Shown here one piece after another: positions 32,330-43,783 of a stretch of DNA of 64,000 nucleotides. The notes under the pieces were generated by a model, which was not told the DNA's origin, did not search any database, and worked only from the letters and a program-made list of their open reading frames with translations. The stretch comes from Pseudofabraea citricarpa (taxonomy: Eukaryota; Ascomycota; Leotiomycetes; Helotiales; Dermateaceae), in NCBI GenBank assembly GCA_029641185.1, contig JAPWGK010000002.1:2542001-2606000 (forward strand), in the 5' to 3' direction. Within the stretch, counting starts at the first letter, position 1. The number at the start of each line of letters is the position of its first letter. A program made the position numbers and the translations under genes.

Positions 32330-35227
32330 TAATGGTAGGTGCGGACGTCAAAACGAGTGATACCGTGCCTCTTATTGCTGAGAGGCTCTTCAATGGTGTG
32401 ATGTGTGAAGGGTGTTGGTGTTTGCGTTGAGGGGGAAGGCGGGGTTGGAAAGAGGAATGAAGGATCGACTCCGAAACAAAGATGGCGATGCGTATAGTAG
32501 TAGAATGTGTGGCACCGGGCGCAAAGCGACAGGTCAATTGAAGTTGAAGGGGAGAAACGAGCGTGGTGTTCACTGGGGGTTTATGGTCGAAGGGGACTCG
32601 CGTTCATTCGTGGATTCGTACGTCGTGAATAATGAATGGCGTTGTTCGTGGAGTGCGCGTCTAGCGATTGTTCCGTGGGCGAGGCGATTGGGGATCTTTC
32701 TGCCCTGTGCTGTCGAACGATGATCAATAGATAAATGTACAGAAAGATTGATGTTGTCGACGAGGTCCCGGATGCTTCGTCAGTGGGGAGGAGACTGAGA
32801 AGGGGGATGGATGTTGAGGGAGAGGAGGAGGAGGAGGAGGAATCAAAGGTAGAAGTCTCTCTCTCTCTCTCGTATCAAGCAAATCGTGGAGAAGACGGCC
32901 TAGAAGTTCTCAGGCTGAGCGGCTCCCCTTTTTTTGAGATTTCGTCAATTATGCAAGGTACACGGTGGGAAGAATTCGAGACGCGCCACCAGGTGTTCCC
33001 TTCTCTCGTGCCTGTCGTCGTTTCACTTAAAGCAGGCGTGAGTGCCGAGCAGCGCAGGCGATGCAGCGATTGGAGAGATGAGAAGATGAGCTGACGATGA
33101 GCTTGTAATTGGACCCTTTGTACTTTAGTTGATGTTGGATTGGGGAATGAATGAACAGCGGCAACGAACGGCTGCTCTTTTATTCTTATTCGTATTTCAG
33201 CAACAATCCCCTATTCTGTTCAAGGCCCAAAATAAACCCCGTCCCGTATATGACGACCGAGCCTCTGCCGCTATCGACACAAAAAAAAGTTGGTGGTGGT
33301 CGGTACAGTAGCATCATTTCTATTTTCAGCCCTTTTTTCCCTTTTCACAGGGTCAACGGCACAAGCTCTCAGGGCATTCCACCCGCTATCAGCCACCAGC
33401 CAGCCCCGGAGCCCCTGTAATAGTCCCCCCGTAAGCATCTCGCTGGCATCTGGTAGCAGCCGAGCGGAGACCGACGAGCTGGTTACTGGTTACTGGCCAT
33501 ACGAAGTAGTCGTTGGTGGGGCCGACGGGAAGAGTGTTGGCGTTTTTCTTCCCTGGCGCCGGCGTTGCAGCAAGCAGACATTATTATTCATTCATTCTTT
33601 GAATTTCAACCTCGTCGTCATCACAACACGACACGCCCTAATCGGAAGATCATCGCCAGAGCTGAGATACCATACTAGCTAACAGGAGTGGAGTGGACCC
33701 GACCTAACTGAGCACACCATCATATCCACTCAAGTCGCATACCTGAGCCAGATCAATGCCATAAGACAGAGAGAGAGACAGACAGAAAGAAAGAAAGTAA
33801 GACAGAGACATGAAGAGCGACAATGATAGAGCTCATGCTCTCTCTGATCTGATCTCCCAGCTATTCACATCACCATCTCTAAGCGAGTCATTACCAAGGC
33901 CACACCAGAAGACCAAAAGACCAATTCTTCCTTTCTCCATTCTTCTACCACCTTTGACAGACGATCGCGCTCTACTGTCCCGTGTCTGATGTCAACCCAC
34001 GACGATCAACTGCTGGCCGTCTCTAAGCTGAAGCTAGGTGCCGATATCCTCGATTCCTCGCCTTCCACGGAGTATCAAGCTCCCACTCCTTAGTTATATT
34101 TCGGCGAGAAGTACACCCAGGAGCTGACAGACACAGCCGAGCTACTACGCACGAGTATTCTCTGGTACTATGTCGGTAGATTATATTCGAGTAGATCTCT
34201 CTATCTCTATCACGTGAGTATAAAACTAAGGCGGTACGGAGCTATCACGCAAGACCATCAGAAGTTCGCGTAGGTAAGAAGCAACATCTTTGGCGAGAGG
34301 CTAACAAGGCAGGTTTCAAGGTGGAAGAGGTAGTAAAAGAAGAGGCCGTAGAAGAAAGAGGATATGAAAGAGAGACTCGTCACCACGAATGAGTGCATAA
34401 TCAAAACCCGTGAGCACCTGTGCAGGTCAAGGTCAATATCCACCTCGAGTCCAAACAAATCCACCATTAGACGTTGACCACGTCCATCTTATAGCCAGGC
34501 AAATCAAACACGGCCGTTGCAGAGTTGTCGTCAACATGTATGCTTACTGTAATACAGTAATGCTACACGCCTGCCGAGCGACCCGGCCCCGAGCAGCACG
34601 TGTGCACTGTGCACGGGTCTTATGCAAAAGAAGCTGCAGAGTGATATCTCTTCTGGGAATTCCTTTTGCACCACCACGGCTAAATAAACAAATGCAGGTA
34701 CCGGTACAACGCTCGAAGAGCAACAGCTGAGCCTTTTGGTTTTCTGGGGGCTTGCCATATCGAGCTGAACATCCTGCTTGCCTCTTCCAACATCCTCCTC
34801 CTGGCCAATGGCAGCCACAGCTTTGACCGTCCTGCTACCTCGGCTCCGCTGCTCAACCACATCAGCACAACACAACACCAAGCTTCTCTTACCCCACAAA
34901 CACCCTCATGCCCCTTGGCGGTCCTACCAGTAACAAACCAGCTGCCATAGTTGGCCCGGGTCTAATCCTCCTTGGATTGTTTCTTGCGAAGTTGATCCCC
35001 GATGATCTCATTGTTTCCCTGCACAATGCGTTCCCCGCGCACCCAAATTTGGCAGATGAGGACTTTTGCGTACAAGGGAAGGGGCGGAGGCTTGATTCTT
35101 CTTGTCCTCAAGTAGCTCTCTCTGCCCTCCCGGAAGAGAAAGGTAAGTTGAGTGATTTCTTTTCATCCCAACTCTCATATCTCTATCACTTGTCATCCGG
35201 TGTCCGGGAGCGAGTTGTGCATCAAGT
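32330..35227. other. 2.9-kb divergent intergenic region
   Basis: Separates the start of the channel gene (leftward) from the start of the carboxylesterase (rightward), so both promoters lie here. It contains GA- and CT-rich patches (about 32819-32870, 33755-33815), and T/A-poor blocks typical of long 5' leaders. Many short frames exist on both strands, but none has conserved content. Confidence 0.5.
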
Positions 35228-37046
35228 ATGAAGATCTCCGCCTCCGCCCTCCTCGGCCTGAGTGCTGCAAGCATCGTTCGCGCATCTAGCTTGCAGATTT
35301 TCGACGAGAGGCAATCAACTTGAACCGTGGGTCAGACAGTTGATACAAGCAGCGGCCCAGTCAATGGCCATGCAAGTCTCAATGCCACTGAGGTCTCAGA
35401 ATACTTGGGCATTCCTTTTGCACAACCTCCCGTGGGAGACCTCCGGTTTGCGCCGCCTCAAAGCTATGCTGGCAATGAGACAATCAATGGCACAAGCTTT
35501 GTATGTTCCACAAGTGCAACCTGCTAGTACTCAGCTAACACAGTCTCTAGGGTTACTCCTGCCCCATTCAAATTTCACCGCGAAGTACAGATCCTGCTGT
35601 CTATGCCCGCCAAAACATCACTGTTCCGCAGGGTCTACAAATTCTTTCGGTCCTGGGTCAGGTCGGAGAAACCTTCAGCGAGGATTGCCTTACCCTGAAC
35701 CTCTGGACAAAACCACAAATCGGAGAATCGAAGAAGGCTGTCCTGCTGTGGATTTATGGCGGTGGTTACAACAGTGGTAGTGCTAGCGAGCAAGCTTACA
35801 ACGGGCAGTACATCGCTGACGCTGAGGACGTCATCGTTGTAACCTTCAAGTATGTTTCCATAACTAAAGCTGTGATACCTTGCTGACAAAATGTAGCTAC
35901 CGGGTTAACATTTTTGGATTTCCTGGAAACCCTGCCGGGTCCAATAATATCGGACTTCTTGACCAGCGTCTAGCCGTAGAATGGGTTCGTGACAACATCG
36001 AAGCATTCGGCGGTGACTCGAGCCGAATCACCATCTTTGGGCAGTCGGCTGGTGGAGGATCGGTAGATTTTTACAACTTTGCTTGGACCTCTGATCCGAT
36101 CGTAGCCGGCTTTATTCCTCAATCCGGGACTGCTTTCAGCTTCGGGCTACCTCACCCAGCAAATGACAGTGCAGCTGCTTGGTTCAACGTCACTGCTACA
36201 TTGGATTGCGGGGGCGCTGAATCGAATGCCGAAGAGGTACTTTCTTGCATGCGAACCAAGAATTATACAGATATCCTCAATGCCATTCCTGCAACTTCTG
36301 GAATCGATAGTGTCCTTGGGAGCTTTGGACCAACTGTTGACGATACCGTTGTGTTTTCCGATTATCCAGCACGCGCTGCTGCAGGAAACTTTACCAAGCG
36401 ACCAATGCTCATCGGCAACAACGATTATGAGGCGGGTCTCTTCATCAGTACCTTGGGACTTCAAGGACTTACTCTTCCCGCCGCTGTCTGGGACACATTC
36501 AATCTAGAAACATTTACTTGCCCGTCAGCCGTACGCGCAGCCTATAATGTAGCGGCCAATGTTCCCACCTGGCGATACCGATACTTTGGAGATTTCCCTA
36601 ATATGCGCATTGCACCTGGAAGTGGAGCATGGCACGGTGCTGAGATTTCAATCATTTACAATAACACTCCGCCCGTACCCGCTTCAACGGAAGCAGAAAT
36701 CTCCATCTCGAATTATATGCGGGGAGCCTGGGCAGCTTTTGCAAAGGATCCGGTTAATGGGCTGAACGATTACGAGGGTGGATGGCCCCAGTATCAGCCT
36801 GAACAAGAGACGCTAATCCGTCTGGCATATGAGAACGTCACAGGAACAAATCTTGCTTCACCCAGCTTGTATGATACTGGCTGCGGAAGTGTACCAGGAG
36901 GAACTGCCAACACTACTGGCAGTTCAGGAACGTCAACTGCTACTTCTTCGGCTCCAGCTGCCACTGTGACAACAAGTGGAGCTTCAAAGCCATCAGTGTC
37001 AACGCTCGGCCTCGTTGGATTGTTGCTTGTAATGTGGGTATTCTAA
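35228..37046 (+). CDS. Secreted type-B carboxylesterase with an in-frame TGA near the N-terminus
   Basis: Exons 35228-35500, 35551-35849 and 35897-37046; two introns of 50 and 47 nt are GT-AG and the sum is 574 codons. A signal peptide (MKISASALLGLSAASIVRA) precedes a carboxylesterase/lipase fold: SEYLGIPFAQPPVGDLRF, EDCLTLNLW, LLWIYGGGYNSG (oxyanion hole), nucleophile elbow FGQSAGGGS (about 36037-36063), and a candidate catalytic His in AWHGAEI. The C-terminus is Ser/Thr-rich and ends in a hydrophobic tail, suggesting a GPI anchor. Codon 32 of the first exon is TGA (35321-35323), lying between the signal peptide and VGQTVDTSSG; homologues as I recall them have Trp in WTVGQ here. Either the gene is broken by one substitution, or a 60-nt, frame-neutral intron (35276-35335, weak donor gttcgc) removes the stop. 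Substrate unknown. Confidence 0.75.
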
Positions 37047-37716
37047 AGAGGTCTGAACCGTCTGACAAGTGCTTGAGTATCAGCTCGGTGCATGTCATAG
37101 AAAGAGACTTCAGACTCTTTCTTCTTCCTTTTTGGAAAATTGTATATAGGTGCTCGTAATTAATTTTGAATTGCCCTCTTGCTTTCTTAAAAAGTATCGC
37201 TTGCTCGGTAGTGAGCCTCGCCGAAGCTTCACCTTCGTCTCTAATTCTCTCGGTTGTCAACGCCACATTTCTCATCTGTAAGTGATCTCCCGGATCTCAA
37301 ACACAGCTGCGCTCGATACGAGCACGCTGTCAGGATCAAGAAGCGGTACAGTACGAGACACAGCCCAATGCATGCATCCTTATTGATTCACGTGACGCAT
37401 AATTCAAAGTTGTATCACCTTCCCGAAGAAGGTTTAGCCGAAATTGGCATTGCAGACATTCAAAGAGTTGGAGAACCAACATCCTTCAACTGCATCTCGC
37501 TATTTCAACCACCACGTTAACGCTTTCATCCCAGCTGCCAGTTACATCAAACCCGCTTGATAATCATCGCCAGTTAGAGAGGTCGACGCGAAAAGCGCAA
37601 TTAGATGGCCATGATGCCCTGTGATCCTCGCGACTGCTGAGAAGCACACCCGCCATCCATACACGTCACGTGGGGGCTCTCTGTTTGTACCAACCTACCC
37701 AGGTACACTCATCAGC
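37047..37716. other. Spacer before BTB gene
   Basis: Contains the esterase 3' region and the promoter of the BTB gene. No supported gene; the frame upstream of 37717 is open but lacks conserved content. Confidence 0.5.
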
Positions 37717-39314
37717 ATGAGCATGAACGGGACGCCCAGTAACGGGGGAGGAGAGCGATTGCTCTCGGTCGACCCGCCAGGCATCTTGCGCGAACCACGG
37801 CGACAATGGAATACAAACATCCCAAAGCTGCTACCGCACGAGAGGGTCTTCCCGATCCAGATCGGCAACGAGCTTTTCAAATTGAGCGGGGCCAGCATCA
37901 GTTCTGATGGTATGTATATATATACCTCGGTGTGAAGAGAGAGAGAAGCGTGGTTGAGGATGCAAGCTGAGAAACCTAGAGCACCCTCATACTTTTCTCA
38001 GTTCTTCATCTGCCAGATGAAAGAGGCCGAGGAATCAGGAGGAGACGACAATAGCAATATCAGGACGCTGTATATCGACCGCGATCCTGCTACCTTTACT
38101 GATATCTCTCGCCATCTTCAGGGATATCATATTGCGCCTCGAGACGGAGCGCATTTCGTTAAGCTGTTTGCCGATGCTCAGTTCTACAGCTGTAAGTCAT
38201 GTCGTGGCTTTCACAAACCGAACCATTGACGCTAACCTCGACAGTGCCTCGATTGATCTCACAACTGTATGAAGAAAGTATCTTCATTTCTATTGGTTAC
38301 CGAGACTTTCAGATACCACGTGAATTATTCTCAGATCCTGGAAACTCCCCAAATTATTTCTCTCTTGGCTTTGCCGTCTTCTTCTCTACCCCGACAGAGG
38401 TTTTTCCAGGCCTGAACCGAGAAGGTCTTCTCCGCCCTCCTTCCATCTTGCCACCATCTGTCCCAAACAGATCAGCAGAGACTTTTGCAGAGATCCTTCA
38501 TCTGCTCCGAGGATATCCTGTCCATATCCGCAATGAAGATCACCGAGCCGAGCTGATTCGCGATTGTAAATACTTCCATCTCAAAGGTCTAGAACAGAGA
38601 CTCATCCGCCATCACATCTCCTTCAACCTCGCACGTCAGAAACACGAAATCTGCCTACGGCTAGAAGACGTGCGGCAATCTGGAATCAGCATTGCACCGC
38701 CGACATTTCCAGTCCCTGGAAGTGCCACACCTCCCTTCTCAGGTTACATCAACTACGCCCGCCCATTCGTAGACGATAAGCCATACGAGCTTGTTCTAGA
38801 AATTGGCGACGAATGTAGCAAGCTACACCTGCACACGATGCGGGCTGAGTTCTTCGGCGAGGGCAAGAAGAGGATCAGTCGACTCTTCGAAGTTGTCGCC
38901 ACGAAACTGAATATGGGAACAAGCCAGCCACTGGGTCTGCTCATGAAGAAAGGCGGCGCGTCAAGCCAGCCCGCCAGCCCGGGCAATACGCCGCTCAGCG
39001 AAGACCACGTGCGCGTCTACCTCGAGAACTCGGCTCATGTGGTGCTCGATGGCAAGGCGTGGAACGGCAGTAGGAAACCCACGTATATCTCCAGCGGCGA
39101 TGATGATAGTGTGCGCGGTAGCCCGCCGCGCAAGAGAATGCGGGACGAAGATGACGGCGAGACGTGGATTCTCCGCAAGGGGCAGTGGCGCCTGAGGGTG
39201 CAGCATAAGAGCGGTGGCAAGGGTCCCGTCGAGTGTGTCCTCGTCGCTGTCAAGCTCGATGCCGTCTCGGGCGAGATGGGCCGGAATGCTGATCGTGGGT
39301 TTCTCGGATCTTGA
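37717..39314 (+). CDS. Tandem BTB/POZ-like domain protein
   Basis: Exons 37717-37909, 37982-38191 and 38245-39314 (introns 72 and 53 nt, GT-AG) give 490 residues. The first BTB-like unit covers RVFPIQIGNELFKLSGASI, SDAPSYFSQFF (joined across the first intron), RTLYIDRDPATFTDISRHLQ and FADAQFYSLPRL. A second, more diverged unit follows (IFISIGYRDFQIPRELF, FAEILHLLRGYPVHI, CKYFHLKGLEQRLI). The rest is a beta-rich region ending with a basic, disordered segment (SPPRKRMRDEDDGE) and a WRLRVQHKS block. The start at 37717 (MSMNGTPSNGG) is the last in-frame ATG before the domain; the frame is open further upstream. BTB domains mediate dimerisation and Cullin-3 or transcriptional partner binding; the partner is unknown. 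Fungal tandem-BTB proteins of this layout are common but unstudied. Confidence 0.85.
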
Positions 39315-40720
39315 CAGGGGGGGAGAGAGAGAGATTGCTGTTTTTGGTTTTCTTGATGTATGAGATCTGCAGCGAGTTTGTTGACGGATGGATGGCTGGA
39401 TAGGGTTAATGCTTTGGTTGTCATACCGTGCAAGGCTAGATGGAAGAGCTCCTTCATGGCTTATGAACGAGCTCGGATTTTATTGTCTTATTTTAGTGAG
39501 ATGTAATATCAATATTCCCTTCGCTTCTTCTTTTTTTTTCTTTTTTTCTCTCTCCCTCTTTTCCTTTTTCCTTTGTTTTTGGACTGATTGAAGGTTATTT
39601 TCACTTCTTGCCTTCCTTCCTCACTTACCTACTGATCCTCCATTACTTCCTGTCTTCGTCCTCTTCTCCTTCTTTCTTCTTCTCGCCTATTATTCCCTGC
39701 CCCTATTGTATCATCATCATCGTCATCATCATCATACTATAAGCTATTGCTGCTGCGAATCTTGTCCCTGATTGCCTAAATGGTAAACCACCCGCGGCGG
39801 CAGCACCACGATACGATGCGAAGCGATGCTAAGCAGTGCTAAGAAGTGTAGTGTAGTGTAGTGATCACAGGTATGTAGGTATTTAAATTACTCTTTGATG
39901 GCAGTGCTTTCTCTTTCTCTCTCTCTATGTGTGTGTGTGTGTGTGTGTGATGTATGGAATTTAGGAGCAGCAGCAGTAGCGGTACAAAAAGCAGAAGCAG
40001 AAGCAGACGAGGGCATGGCTTTCTCGGATGCTAATGGTTATGGGTATGGGTTTGAGAACGATGAAACTCGTGGTGTGGTGTTTTGGATGATAGTTTTAAT
40101 TAGGATAACTCTGAAGACGATAATGATGATAAGGATATAGATATGGGTATGGGTATGGACTTCGACCCGAGCAATGAGCACTGACTTGACGAAGAATCAT
40201 CTCGCGAGCGAGGGAAGAGTCGAAGACTCGTGTAGCGATTGCAAGAAGACGGGTTTGAAACAGATGGTGTTCATTTAATCTGCACGTCAGCTAATATGGA
40301 AAGCTAGTTCAAGTAGGTTGGTAATTGATCGATGATGACAAGTACGCAGCTGTTTGATATTTTACGATCTTCTGAAGAAGAAAAGCGGATTTTGAATAAG
40401 TAAACAAAAAAGGGAAAGATAACTACCACCATCTGGGCATTGATGCTTTGAGAAATCGTTGACGGCTTCTAAGAGAGCTTGCTCGTCTCTCGTGTTATGG
40501 CTAATACTTACTACATATTGCCTGAGGCATACCGACACGAACTTCCAAGTTCCGGCGCTGCTGCCTGGTTGAGACCAACTAACTTCTCTACACGAGCAAG
40601 TCCAAGCCGAAGCAACAACAACAGAGAAAGAGAAAAGAAGGGGAAAGCAAAAAAGCCAGGCATTGATTCCCGACCATCCACACGTCACATACGCATTTTC
40701 CCACGTCGACGACATAAGCG
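39315..40720. other. Repeat-rich spacer
   Basis: Holds T/CT-rich tracts (about 39525-39720), a (gtagt)n patch near 39843, a GT microsatellite and GCAGAAGCAGA-like repeats near 39965-40010. No supported coding sequence; it should include the promoter of the next gene. Confidence 0.55.
39928..39949. repeat. (GT)n microsatellite
   Basis: About ten GT units directly after a CT-rich run. Confidence 0.9.
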
Positions 40721-41892
40721 ATGTCACGCGCAATCCCCGTATACCAGATCGACATCTCACAAGCACCAGAAGAGCGATACGGGGAGCTGATACAAGACTT
40801 CGGGGCACGAATGCGCGGTCTAACGCCGTTATTCGACGAAGTGCTCTGCTCGCTCATCCCCTCACGGATCCTGCGTGTCGTCGTGCACTGCGTAGCCAAG
40901 ATCTTCCTCCGCCGCGTCTATCGCGCATCCGAGACGGCTGAGCTACGCGCCATCTCTGCCCTGTCGGGCGTCGACTTGTACCTGCTCGTCGCGCTCAATA
41001 CGCTTCTCGACAGCCTGCTGGGATGCACGAGCGGCGCGGTGCGCGTTTCCGAGAAGCGGAATGCGGGCACGAGGATCATGCATTTCCGCACCCTGGATTG
41101 GGCTATGGATGGCTTGAGGGACTTGCTCGTTGTCATCGAGTATGTCGATGCCCAGGGCGAGCGGCTGGGGAGCGTGGTTACGTATGCGGGGTTTGTGGGA
41201 TGTCTGACGGGAGTGCGGTGAGTTTCTTTTTCTTTTTTCTCTCTCTCTTTCTCTCTTTTGATTCTCTTCTTTCTCCTGACGCATACGGGTCTGGATCATG
41301 AGCACTTATCTTCCTCTCCCGGCCTAGGAAAGATCTCTCCATCTCTCTGAATTTTCGGCCGCTGCATACGTGCAGCACACTGGCGCTGCGGTGGCACCAG
41401 CTCCTCGTCCTCCTGGCTTTCCGACCCTCCATCGCGTCCGTCCTGCGCCAAGCACTCCTCTCGTCCAGCTCTCTAGACTCGGATCTCCTTCTCTTAACTA
41501 CCGCACCCACGTCGCCGTGTTACGTGACGCTCGGCACTTCTGAGCAAGCCGTCGTCATTACCAAAGACCTGTACACGGCAACGTGCAGGACATCGACGGA
41601 TTTCATCGTCGTCACGAACCACGACGTGGAGCAGCAAGACACCTCGGGTGAGAAGCAATCGCACCGGAGTGAGCTGCTAGGTATGGAAACGCTGCTCCAG
41701 GACTCGCGCGAACGCCGCAGGTGCGTGAGCAAGAAATGGAGGGGGAAACCTGTCAGGAGAGAAACTGTCTTTCGGTGGGTTGCGGCGTGGCCTACTATGA
41801 ATGAGTGTACGCACTTTGGCTGTGTTTTGGATCCGGGAAGGGGCGAGATTGCGTGGTTGGAGAGAGGGCCAGATGTGGAGGAGGAGGAGTAG
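40721..41892 (+). CDS. Acid ceramidase / NAAA-like amidohydrolase
   Basis: Exons 40721-41217 and 41328-41892; one 110-nt GT-AG intron; 353 residues. The N-terminal part matches the NAAA-beta type prodomain (IPVYQIDISQAPEERYGELI, RGLTPLFDEVL) and leads to GCTSGAV, where Cys102 is the expected N-terminal nucleophile exposed by autocleavage in the Ntn-hydrolase fold. After it come RIMHFRTLDWAMDGLRDL and, across the intron, KDLSISLNFRP, typical of the choloylglycine/NAAA superfamily. The C-terminal half is recognisable (YVTLGTSEQAVVITKDL, FIVVTNHD). Such enzymes hydrolyse amide bonds of ceramides or N-acylethanolamines. No signal peptide is seen, whereas animal acid ceramidases have one, so a cytosolic role is possible. 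The acidic end (EEEE) is unremarkable. Confidence 0.85.
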
Positions 41893-43240
41893 TAGCTCGC
41901 TTAAGAGCGTCAGAAGTCATAGCCGACGAGATCCGGTTCTTCAGAGATTTTGTCGACGCTCTGGCATGTTAAACTCCTCTGCCGTAGCGGGATTTCTTTC
42001 TCGTGTCTGTCTACTAGTCTTCACATTTTTTTCAACTCGACGACTCGATTTTAACTGTCCCTTGAAACCTCAACCGAACTGAGGGGATGATACAGGCGGG
42101 TTACGAGCAGAGCTATCGCTTGTGTAAAAGCGTCAAGTGAGTAAGCCAACCCTCAAGCAAGGCATCCGTATCCTACAATCGAGATTTTTCTCAAACAAAG
42201 CCTTTGAAGATATTCTTAGAACCAGTTTCGCTCGTGCTTAGAAAAGCACAGGCTATAAACCGTTGTAATTCTCATAAATATAGCTTTATATAAAAGTATA
42301 TAATAATTATGACTTCTAGATATAAAATTAACTAAGTCTTAGTACTAATAAAACTAACTCTACTCTAAACCATCAAATAAGCCAAGACTTTCTTTCTCTT
42401 TTCCTTATCTCTTCTTTTCTCGGTTAATAACAACCACTTTCTTTAAAATTAACAATTACCCCCCTTCACAGGTGAAAGATATCGCGTTATTATGAAAAAC
42501 TAATCTTATCGTTCTTGCTATCCCTGTAATCATTATCAGTCATACTGCGATCGGTTCTCTCTCACAAGGGAAGAAATATATAATCCGTAGCAGGTTCTTC
42601 ATCTACCTCCACCTTCCAAAGTTTTATTCCTTTCTATGTGGTATATCTACTACAGTCTACAGACAGCTATACTTACACCTATGAACTTATACCTATGCAC
42701 CTACGCACGTACTCTTTAGCATCTATGTCGTACCTTCTAATATCCACAGGTATATATAATAAAAGGTAAACTTCTTCCACCGTCCGGTGGCGGCTCTTAT
42801 CTACAAAACCAAAACCAAAAGTAAAAGTAAACTAATAAACAAGGAGTACCAGTACCAAGAGGAGCCTAGCTAGCCATCAAAAAAAAAAAAAAAGAAGCAG
42901 AAAAAAGAACGACACTCCTCGAGAAGAAAAGACGAAGAAAGAAGAGAAAGACGAAAAGAAGGGTACTTTCCTTGCTTCCTTCTTACACCTCTCTCTCTCT
43001 CTCTCTTTTATAGAAATTAGAGATATATCCTTAGGTAAGGAACACACAAAGGTAAGAAGAAGAGCAAGTAGAAAAGCGATAATCCGGACAAGATACAAGT
43101 CTTTATACTCTCTCTCTCTCTCTCCCTCTTTCTCAGAAAAAGAAAAACCAAAAAAAAAACCAAAAACCGAAAAAAAAAGGACGGACAGGAACAAGACGAT
43201 GTGATTAAAACTATATAAACTCTGTATACCACACAACGCA

Positions 43241-43335
43241 ACGCTATGCTATGCTATGCTACGCTACACTATGCTAAGCCAAGCACCGCTATGCTATGCA
43301 ATGTAATGTAACGCAACGCAACGCTATGCACCGCT
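43241..43335. repeat. Degenerate (TATGC)n array
   Basis: Many copies of a five-base unit (tatgc, tacgc, cacgc variants such as atgctatgctatgctacgct) in tandem, with interruptions. Confidence 0.75.
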
Positions 43336-43403
43336 ACACTGCACTCTACAAGACTACAAGACTGACATGACATAACATAACGTGACGGCTCATGACGCGT
43401 GGG

Positions 43404-43431
43404 TAAACAAACAAACAAACAAACAAACAAG
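43404..43431. repeat. (AAAC)n microsatellite
   Basis: About seven units of aaac in tandem. Confidence 0.9.
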
Positions 43432-43783
43432 CAATCATTCACGATCATAATCATGAGGCCATCTACGCAAAGCAGAAGCAGAAGCAAAAATCCGAGAGAG
43501 ACAAAACAGAGAGAACCAGATATACAATACACATCCCCCTGCCCCCGGAGAAGAATCAGACATGAAGGGTTGGAACAACATCGAAAAAAAAACACCAAAG
43601 CGCCAAGCTCCCCTTTTCCAACAACTCCCCCCCGCATCTCCCTCCCTCGTCCCAAAGAATGAAATCAAACAGAAAAAAAAACGCCAGGTGCTATGCTCCC
43701 CAGGTAAGGATCAATGCGAAACTCCGGCAGCTCAGGCAATATCACGCTCTCCACCCTCTACTTGCTCTGTCGCTCTTACTCTC

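Larger units (their letters stand above)
41893..43783. other. Convergent spacer, AT- and simple-repeat-rich
   Basis: Lies between two convergent genes. It is AT-rich at 42230-42480, with CT/GA runs (42988-43010, 43110-43130), a TATGC/TACGC repeat block and an AAAC repeat. The frames seen are low-complexity. No gene is supported. Confidence 0.6.

Noticed and set aside
34531..34899. 122-codon minus-strand frame
   Set aside because: Cys/Ser/Arg-rich with no motif and no codon bias; within a long promoter region.
43399..43668. Frames in the repeat-rich region near the Cut12-like gene 3' end
   Set aside because: Composed of microsatellite translations and polybasic runs.
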